Source of the DNA: Bacteroidota bacterium
GTDB taxonomy: Bacteria > Bacteroidota > Bacteroidia > Bacteroidales > Prolixibacteraceae
Length of the DNA stretch: 64,000 nt
NCBI GenBank assembly: GCA_030684645.1
Contig: JAUXUF010000311.1
Span: forward strand, 20,236 to 84,235
Reading direction: 5' to 3'
Within the stretch, counting starts at the first letter, position 1. Every line of letters begins with the position of its first letter. Below the pieces are notes generated by a model, which made no database searches, was not told the origin of the DNA, and worked only from the letters and a program-made list of their open reading frames with translations. Positions 38,418-46,929 of the stretch are shown here, piece by piece. A program made the translations under genes and the position numbers.

Positions 38418-39758
38418 ATGAAAAAGTTTATTGAAACCCTAAAGAATATTTATAAGATTGAAGACTTGCGGTCCCGGTTGGGGATCACTTTGTTCTTGCT
38501 TTTAATTTATCGTTTAGGTTCGTATGTTTCCTTACCTGGAGTTGATCCGGCACAGCTGGGCCAACTTAAAAGCCAAACATCTGAGGGGTTGCTCGGATTG
38601 TTGGATATGTTTTCAGGAGGCGCATTTTCAAAAGCATCAATCTTTGCTTTGGGAATTATGCCTTACATTTCTGCTTCTATTGTAATTCAGTTGATGGGTA
38701 TTGCGGTACCTTATTTCCAGCGGTTACAAAAAGAAGGTGAATCAGGACGTCGTAAAATCAATCAGTTAACCCGTTATCTGACTGTAGTCATCCTGCTCTT
38801 CCAGGCGCCAGCATATTTAGCAAACCTTCATTATCAATTGCCCGCGTCAGCTTTTGCTATTACCGGAGCTCTATTTACAGTAACATCAACCATCATCTTA
38901 ACGGCTGGTTCGATGTTCGTAATGTGGCTTGGTGAACGTATTACCGATAAAGGGATTGGAAATGGTATTTCGCTGATCATCATGATCGGAATTATAGCAC
39001 GTCTTCCACATTCTGTTGTTGCTGAATTCATTTCACGCATCGAACAACAAGGTGGAGGTATGGTCATGTTCCTTTTAGAGTTTGTCATCTTAACCGTTGT
39101 ATTCATGGGTGCGATTTTACTGGTTCAGGGAACCCGTAAAATACCCGTTCAATACGCTAAACGGATTGTAGGCAACAAACAATATGGTGGTGTGCGTCAG
39201 TATATACCTTTGAAAGTAAATGCTGCTGGAGTTATGCCTATTATTTTTGCGCAGGCAATCATGTTTATTCCGATTAGTCTGGCCGGTTTTGCCAAATCTG
39301 ATAGTTTAAGTGGTTTTGCGGCTGCTTTTTCAAATCATACCGGATTTTGGTACAACCTCACTCAATTTTTGCTCGTTATCATCTTTACGTATTTTTATAC
39401 TGCAATTACCGTTAATCCTTTGCAAATGGCTGAAGATATGAAGAAAAACGGAGGATTTATTCCCGGTGTAAAACCTGGGAAAAAGACAGTTGAATTTCTT
39501 GATACCATCATGTCCAGAATTACTCTTCCCGGATCTGTATTTTTGGGAATAATTACGATTCTGCCTGCCTTTGCAATGATAGCCGGGATTAATCAACAGT
39601 TCGCCTATTTCTTTGGCGGTACATCGCTGTTAATTCTGGTTGGTGTTGTACTGGATACACTGCAACAAATTGAAAGTCATCTTTTGATGCGTCACTACGA
39701 TGGTTTGATGAAATCAGGCAGGATCAAAGGACGTACCGGAAGTGGAGCAGCGTACTAA
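38418..39758 (+). CDS. secY: Preprotein translocase subunit SecY
   Basis: Channel protein of the Sec translocon, 446 residues with ten predicted membrane helices. Signatures include FSGGAFSKASIFALGIMPYISASIVIQLM, GERITDKGIGNGISLIIMIGI and NPLQMAEDMKKNGGFIPGVKPGKKT. The gene normally followed by map (and adk in other phyla) here leads, after 83 nt, straight into infA; neither map nor adk is in this locus. Confidence 0.99.
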   Translation: MKKFIETLKNIYKIEDLRSRLGITLFLLLIYRLGSYVSLPGVDPAQLGQLKSQTSEGLLGLLDMFSGGAFSKASIFALGIMPYISASIVIQLMGIAVPYFQRLQKEGESGRRKINQLTRYLTVVILLFQAPAYLANLHYQLPASAFAITGALFTVTSTIILTAGSMFVMWLGERITDKGIGNGISLIIMIGIIARLPHSVVAEFISRIEQQGGGMVMFLLEFVILTVVFMGAILLVQGTRKIPVQYAKRIVGNKQYGGVRQYIPLKVNAAGVMPIIFAQAIMFIPISLAGFAKSDSLSGFAAAFSNHTGFWYNLTQFLLVIIFTYFYTAITVNPLQMAEDMKKNGGFIPGVKPGKKTVEFLDTIMSRITLPGSVFLGIITILPAFAMIAGINQQFAYFFGGTSLLILVGVVLDTLQQIESHLLMRHYDGLMKSGRIKGRTGSGAAY

Positions 39759-39841
39759 TAACTATTTAGACATTTATTTGTCTCGGATTGGTGAAAGTTC
39801 TAAACTTGTTGAATTTAATTCATAATAATTAGGCTATATTT

Positions 39842-40063
39842 ATGGCAAAACAGTCTTCAATAGAACAAGACGGAACAATCATTGAATCATTATCGAATGC
39901 AATGTTCAGGGTTGAATTGGAAAATGGGCATATTGTAACTGCACATATTTCAGGAAAAATGAGGATGCACTACATCAAAATTTTACCTGGTGATAAAGTG
40001 AAAGTTGAAATGTCGCCATACGACCTGACAAAAGGAAGAATTACTTTTAGATACAAAAACTAA
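39842..40063 (+). CDS. infA: Translation initiation factor IF-1
   Basis: OB-fold factor of 73 residues that occupies the ribosomal A site during initiation. Sequence is typical: [40 protein letters not shown] and [13 protein letters not shown]. It begins the alpha section of the operon. Confidence 0.99.
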   Translation: MAKQSSIEQDGTIIESLSNAMFRVELENGHIVTAHISGKMRMHYIKILPGDKVKVEMSPYDLTKGRITFRYKN

Positions 40064-40074
40064 AGCACCCAATA

Positions 40075-40191
40075 ATGAAAGTAAGAACATCCATTAAGAA
40101 GCGTAGCGCCGACTGCAAAATTGTTCGCAGAAAAGGCCGTTTGTACGTGATTAACAAAAAAAATCCTAAGTACAAACAACGTCAGGGATAA
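40075..40191 (+). CDS. rpmJ: 50S ribosomal protein L36 (zinc-free form)
   Basis: A 38-residue protein too short for the ORF track: it begins [20 protein letters not shown] and ends in YKQRQG. Only one of the four zinc ligands of the C+ form remains (ADCK), so it should not bind zinc, as is usual for this phylum. It sits 11 nt after infA and 28 nt before rpsM. Confidence 0.98.
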   Translation: MKVRTSIKKRSADCKIVRRKGRLYVINKKNPKYKQRQG

Positions 40192-40219
40192 TTAATTAAC
40201 TTTGTAAAAAATTTATTTT

Positions 40220-40597
40220 ATGGCTCGTATAAGTGGTGTTGACATCCCTAACAATAAGAGAGGCGAGATAGCATTAACCTATATTTACGGTATTGGTCGC
40301 AATCTTTCTGTTACCCTCCTTGAAAAAGCCGGCGTTGACAAAAACATCAAAGTTCAGGATTGGACTGATGATCATCTGGCTGCAATTCGTGCAGCTATCA
40401 GTGGAAGCATCAAGGTGGAAGGAGAATTACGTTCTGAAACCCAGATGAATATTAAACGATTGATGGACATCGGTTGTTACCGTGGTATCCGTCACCGTGT
40501 TGGTTTACCTGTTCGTGGACAAAGTACTAAAAACAATGCCCGTACTCGTAAAGGAAAGAGAAAAACAGTTGCTAATAAGAAAAAAGCCACTAAATAA
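40220..40597 (+). CDS. rpsM: 30S ribosomal protein S13
   Basis: Small-subunit head protein of the intersubunit bridge, 125 residues ([47 protein letters not shown]). The basic tail is complete. Confidence 0.99.
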   Translation: MARISGVDIPNNKRGEIALTYIYGIGRNLSVTLLEKAGVDKNIKVQDWTDDHLAAIRAAISGSIKVEGELRSETQMNIKRLMDIGCYRGIRHRVGLPVRGQSTKNNARTRKGKRKTVANKKKATK

Positions 40598-40611
40598 TTG
40601 ATATTTGAATT

Positions 40612-41001
40612 ATGGCAAAAAAGACTGGTTCTACAAAAAAACGAGTTGTTATCGTTGAAGCAATCGGACAGGCACACATTCACTCTTCATTCAATAACAT
40701 CATTGTGTCGTTGACCAATGGTAATGGTGAAGTTATTTCGTGGTCGTCTGCCGGTAAAAAAGGATTCAGAGGTTCTAAAAAGAATACTCCCTATGCAGCT
40801 CAGGTAGCTTCCGAAGAATGTGCCAAGACCGCTTATGATCTTGGGCTCCGAAAAGTTAAAGTATATGTAAAAGGTCCAGGAAATGGTCGTGAATCTGCTA
40901 TTCGTGCTATTAGCAGCGTTGGCATTCAGGTAAGTGAAATTGTTGACGTTACCCCACTACCACACAATGGATGTCGTCCTGCAAAAAGAAGACGTGTTTA
41001 A
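40612..41001 (+). CDS. rpsK: 30S ribosomal protein S11
   Basis: Platform protein near the E site, 129 residues, with [27 protein letters not shown] and [16 protein letters not shown] at the end. Confidence 0.99.
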   Translation: MAKKTGSTKKRVVIVEAIGQAHIHSSFNNIIVSLTNGNGEVISWSSAGKKGFRGSKKNTPYAAQVASEECAKTAYDLGLRKVKVYVKGPGNGRESAIRAISSVGIQVSEIVDVTPLPHNGCRPAKRRRV

Positions 41002-41021
41002 TCTAATTAATTGAAACAGTA

Positions 41022-41630
41022 ATGGCAAGATATAGAGGACCACAATCCAGAATCGCCCGAAAATTTGGTGAACCAATTTTCGGACCTGATAAAGCATTTG
41101 AAAAGAAAAATTACCCACCAGGGGTACACGGTGTCGCTAGCCGCAGACGTAAAAAGTCTGAATACGGGACACAGTTGAAAGAGAAGCAGAAAGTAAAATA
41201 CATGTATGGTGTTTTGGAACGTCAATTCGCCAATTTATTCAAAAAAGCTTCTGCCTCTAAGGGAGTAACCGGTGAAGTTCTCCTGCAAATGCTGGAAGGC
41301 CGCCTTGATAATGTTGTATTCCGTTTAGGAATTGCTCCTACACGTGCTGCAGCACGTCAATTGGTTACTCATAAACACATCAATGTGAATGGTGAAGTAT
41401 TAAATATTCCATCATACCAGGTTCGTCCCGGTGACGTTGTTGGCGTTCGTGAAAAATCAAGATCGCTGGAAGTTATTACAGCTGCGCTGAACTCGCGTCG
41501 TTATACTAAATTTGCATGGTTGGAATGGGATAATACAACTTTGGCCGGTAAATATCTGAACCGTCCGGAAAGAGCAGAAATTCCTGAAAACATTAAAGAA
41601 CAGCTCATCGTAGAGTTGTATTCTAAATAA
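41022..41630 (+). CDS. rpsD: 30S ribosomal protein S4
   Basis: 16S rRNA assembly initiator and ram fidelity protein, 202 residues. The S4 RNA-binding domain is clear ([35 protein letters not shown]). The N-terminus lacks a zinc-cysteine cluster. Confidence 0.99.
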   Translation: MARYRGPQSRIARKFGEPIFGPDKAFEKKNYPPGVHGVASRRRKKSEYGTQLKEKQKVKYMYGVLERQFANLFKKASASKGVTGEVLLQMLEGRLDNVVFRLGIAPTRAAARQLVTHKHINVNGEVLNIPSYQVRPGDVVGVREKSRSLEVITAALNSRRYTKFAWLEWDNTTLAGKYLNRPERAEIPENIKEQLIVELYSK

Positions 41631-41649
41631 TCAATTACTCAGTATTATT

Positions 41650-42642
41650 ATGGCAATATTAGCGTTCCAGAAACCCGACAAAGTTATAATGGTTGAAACC
41701 GATGAGAAGTACGGTAAATTTGAATTCCGTCCATTGGAACCAGGTTATGGTATTACAATTGGTAATGCCTTACGAAGAATTCTGTTATCCTCTTTGGAAG
41801 GTTATGCAATCACAACTGTTAAAATTGATAAAGTTGATCACGAATTCGCTACTGTTAAAGGAGTTATGGAAGACGTAACTGAAATAATCCTTAACATGAA
41901 GCAGATCAGGTTTAAACGTGAAGTTGAAGATTTTGACAGCGAAAAGGTTTCGATCTCGATTACCGGACAGGATACATTTACTGCCGGAGATATTAACAAA
42001 TTTATGACCGGCTTCCGTGTTTTAAATCCGGATTTAATTATCTGCCGGATGGAACCTGAAGTGAAATTGCAGATGGATCTTACCATCAACAAAGGTCGCG
42101 GATATGTCCCTAGCGGCGAAAACAAGCCGATCGATGCTGAGTTTGGAGTAATTCCGATCGATTCAATTTTCACTCCCATTAAGAATGTGAAATATGCTAT
42201 CGAAAATTACCGTGTTGAGCAAAAAACTGACTACGAAAAGTTAGTTTTTGAAATCACAACCGATGGTTCCATTCACCCGAAAGATGCATTGAAAGAAGCT
42301 GCAAAAATCCTGATTTATCACTTCATGTTATTTTCTGACGAAAAAATTACCATTGATTCGGATGAAAAATTTGCAAACGAAGAATTTGATGAGGAAGTAT
42401 TGCATATGCGTCAGCTCCTGAAAACCAAGTTGGTTGACATGGATCTTTCAGTTCGCGCATTGAACTGCCTGAAAGCTGCCGATGTGGAAACTTTGGGAGA
42501 ACTGGTTACTTACAACCGGAACGATTTGCTCAAATTCCGTAATTTCGGTAAAAAATCACTCACCGAATTGGATGACTTGTTGGTGAGCTTGAATTTGACC
42601 TTCGGGATGGATATCAGTAAATATAAACTTGATAAGGAATAA
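41650..42642 (+). CDS. rpoA: RNA polymerase alpha subunit
   Basis: Assembly platform of RNA polymerase, 330 residues. The N-terminal domain has [24 protein letters not shown], and the C-terminal domain that contacts UP elements and activators has [24 protein letters not shown]-like sequence followed by [14 protein letters not shown]. It lies between rpsD and rplQ as in most bacteria. Confidence 0.99.
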   Translation: MAILAFQKPDKVIMVETDEKYGKFEFRPLEPGYGITIGNALRRILLSSLEGYAITTVKIDKVDHEFATVKGVMEDVTEIILNMKQIRFKREVEDFDSEKVSISITGQDTFTAGDINKFMTGFRVLNPDLIICRMEPEVKLQMDLTINKGRGYVPSGENKPIDAEFGVIPIDSIFTPIKNVKYAIENYRVEQKTDYEKLVFEITTDGSIHPKDALKEAAKILIYHFMLFSDEKITIDSDEKFANEEFDEEVLHMRQLLKTKLVDMDLSVRALNCLKAADVETLGELVTYNRNDLLKFRNFGKKSLTELDDLLVSLNLTFGMDISKYKLDKE

Positions 42643-42648
42643 TTAAAA

Positions 42649-43140
42649 ATGAGACATAGTAAAAAATTCAACCATTTAGGAAGAACCAGCTCTCATCGGA
42701 AAGCATTGTTGTCCAATATGGCCAATTCATTGATTTTTCATAAACGGATTGCAACGACTGTAGCAAAAGCAAAAGCCTTAAGAATATATGTTGAGCCTCT
42801 TATTTCCAAAGCGAAAGATGATTCAACTCATTCTCGCAGGGTAGTTTTTGAATACCTGAAGAGCAAAACTGCTGTTGCCATGTTATTTAGAGAAGTGGCT
42901 GAAAAAGTAGCTGATCGGCCAGGTGGTTATACCCGGATTCTTAAAACCGGTAACAGATTGGGTGACAACGCAGAAATGTGTATCATCGAGTTAGTTGACT
43001 TCAACGAAAACTTGCTGGCTGCTAAAGAAAGCAAAGCAAAACCAGTTCGTTCACGTCGCGGAGGTAAGAAAAAGGCTGATGCTCCCAAAACTGAGGCTGC
43101 CAAAAACGTAGCTGCTCCTGAGGTTAAAGACGAAGAATAA
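42649..43140 (+). CDS. rplQ: 50S ribosomal protein L17
   Basis: Tunnel-exit-side protein, 163 residues. The core [24 protein letters not shown] is standard; after about residue 120 comes a Lys/Ala-rich tail ([17 protein letters not shown]) typical of Bacteroidetes. Last gene of the operon, 6 nt after rpoA, followed by a strong terminator. Confidence 0.99.
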   Translation: MRHSKKFNHLGRTSSHRKALLSNMANSLIFHKRIATTVAKAKALRIYVEPLISKAKDDSTHSRRVVFEYLKSKTAVAMLFREVAEKVADRPGGYTRILKTGNRLGDNAEMCIIELVDFNENLLAAKESKAKPVRSRRGGKKKADAPKTEAAKNVAAPEVKDEE

Positions 43141-43156
43141 GACAAATTAAAAGAAT

Positions 43157-43188
43157 AAAAAAAGGCTGATATTTTATCAGCCTTTTTT
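43157..43188. terminator. Terminator of the ribosomal operon, bidirectional
   Basis: AAAAAAAGGCTGATA pairs with TATCAGCCTTTTTT around a 3-nt loop, 17 nt after the rplQ stop. A and T runs on both sides allow it to serve the convergent response-regulator gene too. Confidence 0.93.
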
Positions 43189-43257
43189 ATTACCTTTTTT
43201 AAAATTGCAATAACCAGAAGTATTGAAGATATTCTGGTGTTTTTTTATCTGTAAAAA

Positions 43258-43638
43258 CTACAGACTTTCTTGTTTTTTATGGAGATGAAACTCAATTTTT
43301 GATAATAACTCCTCGATATCAATGGGCTTAATTAAATAGTCGTCCCCGCCATTTTTCAAACAACGCACCCGCTCATGTTCAAAATCGTTTGTTGTAACAA
43401 ATAAGATGGGTATATGCTTGTTCCTAAAACACGCTGATTGTCGTATTAGGAGCGTAGCTTCTGCACCATCCATCACAGGCATCGATAAATCCATTAATAC
43501 CACATCAAAATCTTGCTCATTCAATATATTTAGAGCTTCGAGTCCATTATTCGCTGTTTCCAGCTCGTAATGTTTTTTGAGCGAATAATATAGAAACTTT
43601 CTATTTATGGGATTGTCGTCAACAATTAATAGCTTCAC
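43258..43638 (-). CDS. Single-domain response regulator (receiver only)
   Basis: A 126-residue stand-alone receiver domain. Acidic pocket Asp7-Asp8 (LIVDDNP), phospho-acceptor Asp50 (VVLMDLSMPVMDG), the Thr in FVTTND and the Lys in DYLIKPID are all present, so it should be phosphorylated by a histidine kinase. There is no output domain; such proteins act in phosphorelays or by binding partners. The start is GTG at 43638. No kinase is nearby. Its proximity to the operon end is probably incidental. Confidence 0.93.
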   Translation of the reverse strand: MKLLIVDDNPINRKFLYYSLKKHYELETANNGLEALNILNEQDFDVVLMDLSMPVMDGAEATLLIRQSACFRNKHIPILFVTTNDFEHERVRCLKNGGDDYLIKPIDIEELLSKIEFHLHKKQESL

Positions 43639-43746
43639 AATACAAATTTTGGATACTTCATTTTCTTACTGATAAAACTAGTGAATTTGCTGATTAAAAA
43701 GCACTATTTTTGATAACTCAAATCCTGTATTGGATAACTGAATAGT

Positions 43747-43754
43747 TACGTTTG
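43747..43754 (+). promoter_or_regulatory. Possible -7 element of ettA
   Basis: TACGTTTG fits TAnnTTTG, 27 nt before ATG 43782. A second match, TATTTTTG, lies at 43705-43712. Neither has an ideal -33 partner. Confidence 0.4.
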
Positions 43755-43781
43755 ATTTAATAACCGACTTATAGAATAGAT

Positions 43782-45470
43782 ATGGCCGACGAAAATAAAA
43801 TAATTTTCTCGATGTACAGGGTAAGTAAAACTTATCCACCGCAAAAACAAGTTTTGAAAGATATCTCCTTGTCGTTTTTTCTTGGAGCTAAAATTGGCAT
43901 CATTGGGTTGAATGGTTCCGGAAAATCAACCTTGCTTAAAATCATTGCCGGGCTTGAAGGTTCTTTTCTGGGTGAGCTTGTTTTTTCACCCGGATACACT
44001 GTTGGATACCTTGAACAAGATCCGCAACTGGACGAATCTAAAACAGTGAAAGAGATCGTGCAGGAAGGTGTTCAGGAAATCGTCAATGTGTTGAAAGCGT
44101 ATGAAGAAATCAACCTGAAATTTGGTGATCCTGATGTCTATGAGAATGCTGATTTAATGGATAAGATGATTGCCGAACAAGCAATACTTCAGGATCAGAT
44201 TGATCATTTTGATGCCTGGAACCTCGATGCCAAACTGGAACGGGCTATGGACGCACTTCAATGTCCACCTGATGATCAGCTTGTCGGTGAACTATCCGGA
44301 GGCGAACGTCGCCGGGTTGCTTTGTGCCGTTTATTACTCAAATCGCCGGATGTTCTTTTGCTTGATGAACCTACCAACCACCTCGATGCCGAATCAGTAC
44401 AGTGGCTCGAAATGCACCTTCAGCAATATAAAGGTACCGTGATTTGTATTACTCACGACCGGTATTTCCTGGATAATGTGGCTGGCTGGATTCTTGAACT
44501 CGATCGTGGCGAAGGTATTCCCTGGAAAGGCAATTACACTTCCTGGCTCGAACAAAAATCCAAGCGAATGGAACAGGAGGAAAAGGTTGCTTCAAAGCGC
44601 CGGAAATCCTTGGAACGCGAGTTGGAGTGGATTCGCATGGCTCCCAAAGCCCGTCAGGCAAAATCGAAAGCCCGCTTAGGCGCCTACGACCGTTTGATCA
44701 ACGAAGATGTCAAACAGAAAGAAGAAAAACTCGAAATCTATATTCCAAACGGTCCGCGTTTGGGCGAACGGGTAATTTCTGCTGATGCTGTTGCCAAGGG
44801 TTACGGAGATCGGCTGTTGTTTGAAGATTTAAATTTTGTACTTCCTCCTAATGGTATTGTTGGTGTTATTGGGCCGAATGGTGCAGGAAAAACGACACTC
44901 TTTAAATTGATCATGGGATTGGAAAGCGTGGACAAAGGAACTTTTGAAGTGGGAGAAACGGTGAAACTTGCTTATGTCGATCAAACCCATAAAGCAATTG
45001 ATCCTGAAAAAACTGTTTTTCAGGTGATTACCGGCGGAAGTGATTTGATTTCGATAGGAGGGAAACAACTGAATGCACGTGCTTATGTTTCCAGGTTCAA
45101 TTTTGGCGGTGCCGATCAGGAAAAGAAATGCGGATACCTTTCTGGTGGCGAAAAAAACCGCTTGCATTTGGCTTTGGCCTTGAAGGAAGAAGGAAATGTG
45201 CTGCTGCTCGATGAGCCAACCAACGATATTGATATCAATACTTTACGTGCACTGGAAGAAGGCCTCGATAATTTTGCAGGCTGCGCCGTGGTGATTTCGC
45301 ATGACCGTTGGTTTCTCGACCGCATTGCCACTCATATTCTGGCATTCGAAGGCGATTCGAAAGTGGTGTTCTTTGAAGGTGGATTTACCGACTACGAAGA
45401 AAACCGCAAAAAGCGAATGGGCGATGTTGGCCCGAAACGTGTTAAATATAAAAAACTGGTGAAAGATTAG
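43782..45470 (+). CDS. ettA: Energy-dependent translational throttle protein EttA (ABC-F)
   Basis: ABC-F ATPase of 562 residues with two tandem nucleotide-binding domains and no membrane segment. Walker A motifs are GLNGSGKSTLLK and GPNGAGKTTLFK, signatures LSGGERRRVALC and LSGGEKNRLHLA. The arm insertion in the first domain and the charged P-site-tRNA-interaction linker (RKSLERELEWIRMAPKARQAKSKARL) identify EttA, which gates the first steps of elongation on the E site according to the ATP/ADP ratio. It is transcribed alone and ends at the hairpin 45551-45580. Confidence 0.95.
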   Translation: MADENKIIFSMYRVSKTYPPQKQVLKDISLSFFLGAKIGIIGLNGSGKSTLLKIIAGLEGSFLGELVFSPGYTVGYLEQDPQLDESKTVKEIVQEGVQEIVNVLKAYEEINLKFGDPDVYENADLMDKMIAEQAILQDQIDHFDAWNLDAKLERAMDALQCPPDDQLVGELSGGERRRVALCRLLLKSPDVLLLDEPTNHLDAESVQWLEMHLQQYKGTVICITHDRYFLDNVAGWILELDRGEGIPWKGNYTSWLEQKSKRMEQEEKVASKRRKSLERELEWIRMAPKARQAKSKARLGAYDRLINEDVKQKEEKLEIYIPNGPRLGERVISADAVAKGYGDRLLFEDLNFVLPPNGIVGVIGPNGAGKTTLFKLIMGLESVDKGTFEVGETVKLAYVDQTHKAIDPEKTVFQVITGGSDLISIGGKQLNARAYVSRFNFGGADQEKKCGYLSGGEKNRLHLALALKEEGNVLLLDEPTNDIDINTLRALEEGLDNFAGCAVVISHDRWFLDRIATHILAFEGDSKVVFFEGGFTDYEENRKKRMGDVGPKRVKYKKLVKD

Positions 45471-45483
45471 TTGAACAGTTTTT

Positions 45484-45532
45484 ACTCAGCGGGTGACATA
45501 CTCAGCAGGTGACTTCAAGTCACCTGCTGAGT
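45484..45532 (+). repeat. Palindrome with an additional direct half-copy
   Basis: ACTCAGCAGGTGACTT (45500-45515) is exactly complementary to AAGTCACCTGCTGAGT (45517-45532), a 16-bp palindrome with almost no loop. A degenerate direct copy, ACTCAGCGGGTGACAT, lies just upstream at 45484-45499. No T run follows, so it is not a normal terminator. Confidence 0.7.
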
Positions 45533-45550
45533 CGATAAAATAAAGAAAAG

Positions 45551-45580
45551 TCCGGAGCGGGTAATCGCTTCGGATTTTTT
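45551..45580 (+). terminator. Terminator of ettA
   Basis: TCCGGAGCG and CGCTTCGGA pair (one G-U) around a 6-nt loop, followed by TTTTTT. It is 80 nt past the ettA stop and marks the left edge of the accessory island. Confidence 0.85.
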
Positions 45581-45724
45581 CATTTTCAAGGCTTTGTGAT
45601 TTGGTGAATGTTTATAACTTCCTGTAAAGTGGCTTTGATTCCTGAGGTGAATAGGCTAAATTTGGTAAGTAAAGGGCGAGGTATTTTTAGGAAATGAAAT
45701 TTTTACAATTGCCATATTGAAAAA

Positions 45725-45745
45725 ATACCCGCAATTGGCGGGTAT
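45725..45745. repeat. Hairpin at the left edge of the accessory island
   Basis: ATACCCGC and GCGGGTAT pair around AATTG. The flanking DNA from 45581 to 45798 has no gene; past the hairpin, ATGTGCAAGGCGGCCTGC resembles the GCAAG-containing edges of the two other structured intergenic elements in this island. Confidence 0.45.
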
Positions 45746-45798
45746 ACAACTATGTGCAAGGCGGCCTGCTTAATGGCATACTTTAAAATTTGCTTAAT

Positions 45799-46659
45799 AT
45801 GAAAAGAAAAAAATATAGTTCAGGAATTCCTTCATACTTCGATGCGATTCAAAAGATACTGGAAATTCAACGTGATATTTTAACTGGTGTTTTGCCTCAT
45901 TCAGGTGAACGAGGGAGTAATGATGAACAGAGATTAATTAGTTTTATTAAACAAATATTGCCACAAAGATTTGGAGTTGGTACAGGGTTTATAGTAAACT
46001 CAACTTCTAAAGGACTTACAAGCAAACAGAATGACATAATAATTGCAGATGAGTACTTTAATTCTCCACTGCATAGAGAATTATCAGCTCAAGTCTACCC
46101 AATAGAGACAGTGTATGCTACAATTGAAGTAAAGGGAACAATTTCTAAGTATAAGAAGCCAAATAAAAAAACTGATCTTGATCAATTACTAGAAAACATT
46201 TCTATTATTCGTAAACTCTCTGAAGTTAAAAAATATATTGAGTATCAACCAAAGCCAAAAGACAAGGAACATTCTAACCAAGTAGTTACAAAAAAAAGAG
46301 AATTTCCAAATAACTTACCGCCACGAAGTTATCTTTTTGCATACAATAGTGATGATTGGAAGTCAATAGATGATTTTATTGCTTCTCTTCAAGCAGCTAT
46401 TATAAATCATAAAAACACGCATATTCATGGTGCTATCGTATTAAATAGGAATTGGTTCATTAAACAAAAACCATATGATGATTCAGTAGAGCTATTTGGA
46501 TATAAGGATAATTCATTACTTAGATTTACTGTAAATTTACTTCATGGAATTCAAAGTATGCCAATGAGTATGGTTAATTTAGATAATTATTACACTCTTT
46601 TAGATAAAATGCCCCTTATAGACACTGAAGATTCAGGTTTCATCGGTAATATAGATTAA
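45799..46659 (+). CDS. DUF6602-like protein with PD-(D/E)XK nuclease motif
   Basis: A 286-residue soluble protein that I associate with the DUF6602 group. Residues 75-115 have a restriction-enzyme-like core: Asp79 in KQNDIIIAD and Glu110-x-Lys112 in YATIEVKGT, separated by about 30 residues, the PD-(D/E)XK spacing. It would thus be a metal-dependent nuclease, if the fold is right. The track start at 45790 is a TTG; ATG 45799 is preferred. It is strongly AT-rich, lies directly before the helicase/Hsp70-like pair on the same strand, and is separated from it by a structured 270-nt gap, so it could be their partner or a separate cassette. Confidence 0.65.
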   Translation: MKRKKYSSGIPSYFDAIQKILEIQRDILTGVLPHSGERGSNDEQRLISFIKQILPQRFGVGTGFIVNSTSKGLTSKQNDIIIADEYFNSPLHRELSAQVYPIETVYATIEVKGTISKYKKPNKKTDLDQLLENISIIRKLSEVKKYIEYQPKPKDKEHSNQVVTKKREFPNNLPPRSYLFAYNSDDWKSIDDFIASLQAAIINHKNTHIHGAIVLNRNWFIKQKPYDDSVELFGYKDNSLLRFTVNLLHGIQSMPMSMVNLDNYYTLLDKMPLIDTEDSGFIGNID

Positions 46660-46720
46660 AATTAAGTAAAAGATTTAAACGATTATAGTGATATAATAAC
46701 AAATGCCCAGCACATAACAA

Positions 46721-46828
46721 ACGCCATATTCCATAAGGGTTTCAGAAGGTTTGCAGCAGTTCGTCCCGCAAGTAGTTTTGCACGGGGGATACAGACGTAG
46801 CTCCGCAATCCCTTACAAAACATGGCGT
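46721..46828 (+). repeat. Nested inverted repeat element between nuclease and helicase genes
   Basis: Two nested arms fold this 108-nt stretch: ACGCCAT (46721-46727) with ATGGCGT (46822-46828), and TAAGGG (46734-46739) with CCCTTA (46810-46815), with equal 6-nt spacers between the arms. The inner part holds a further CCCGCAA/TTGCACGGG pairing. The right flank reads CGACCGTTGCAAG. It lies in a 270-nt gap with no credible gene. It resembles a structured recombination site or repeat more than a terminator. Confidence 0.6.
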
Positions 46829-46929
46829 CGACCGTTGCAAGAAAGTGTGGACAGCGGCAGTGTGGATATCAAACGAACAAAAACTATAGACAGAGATAAA
46901 ACAAAAACGAGCAAAAATTTGGTCAATTT

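Noticed and set aside
46721-46828. Canonical integron attC site
   Set aside because: The arms pair well but the ends do not fit the RYYYAAC and GTRRRRY-type core sites, and no integrase is present, so I only propose a structured element.
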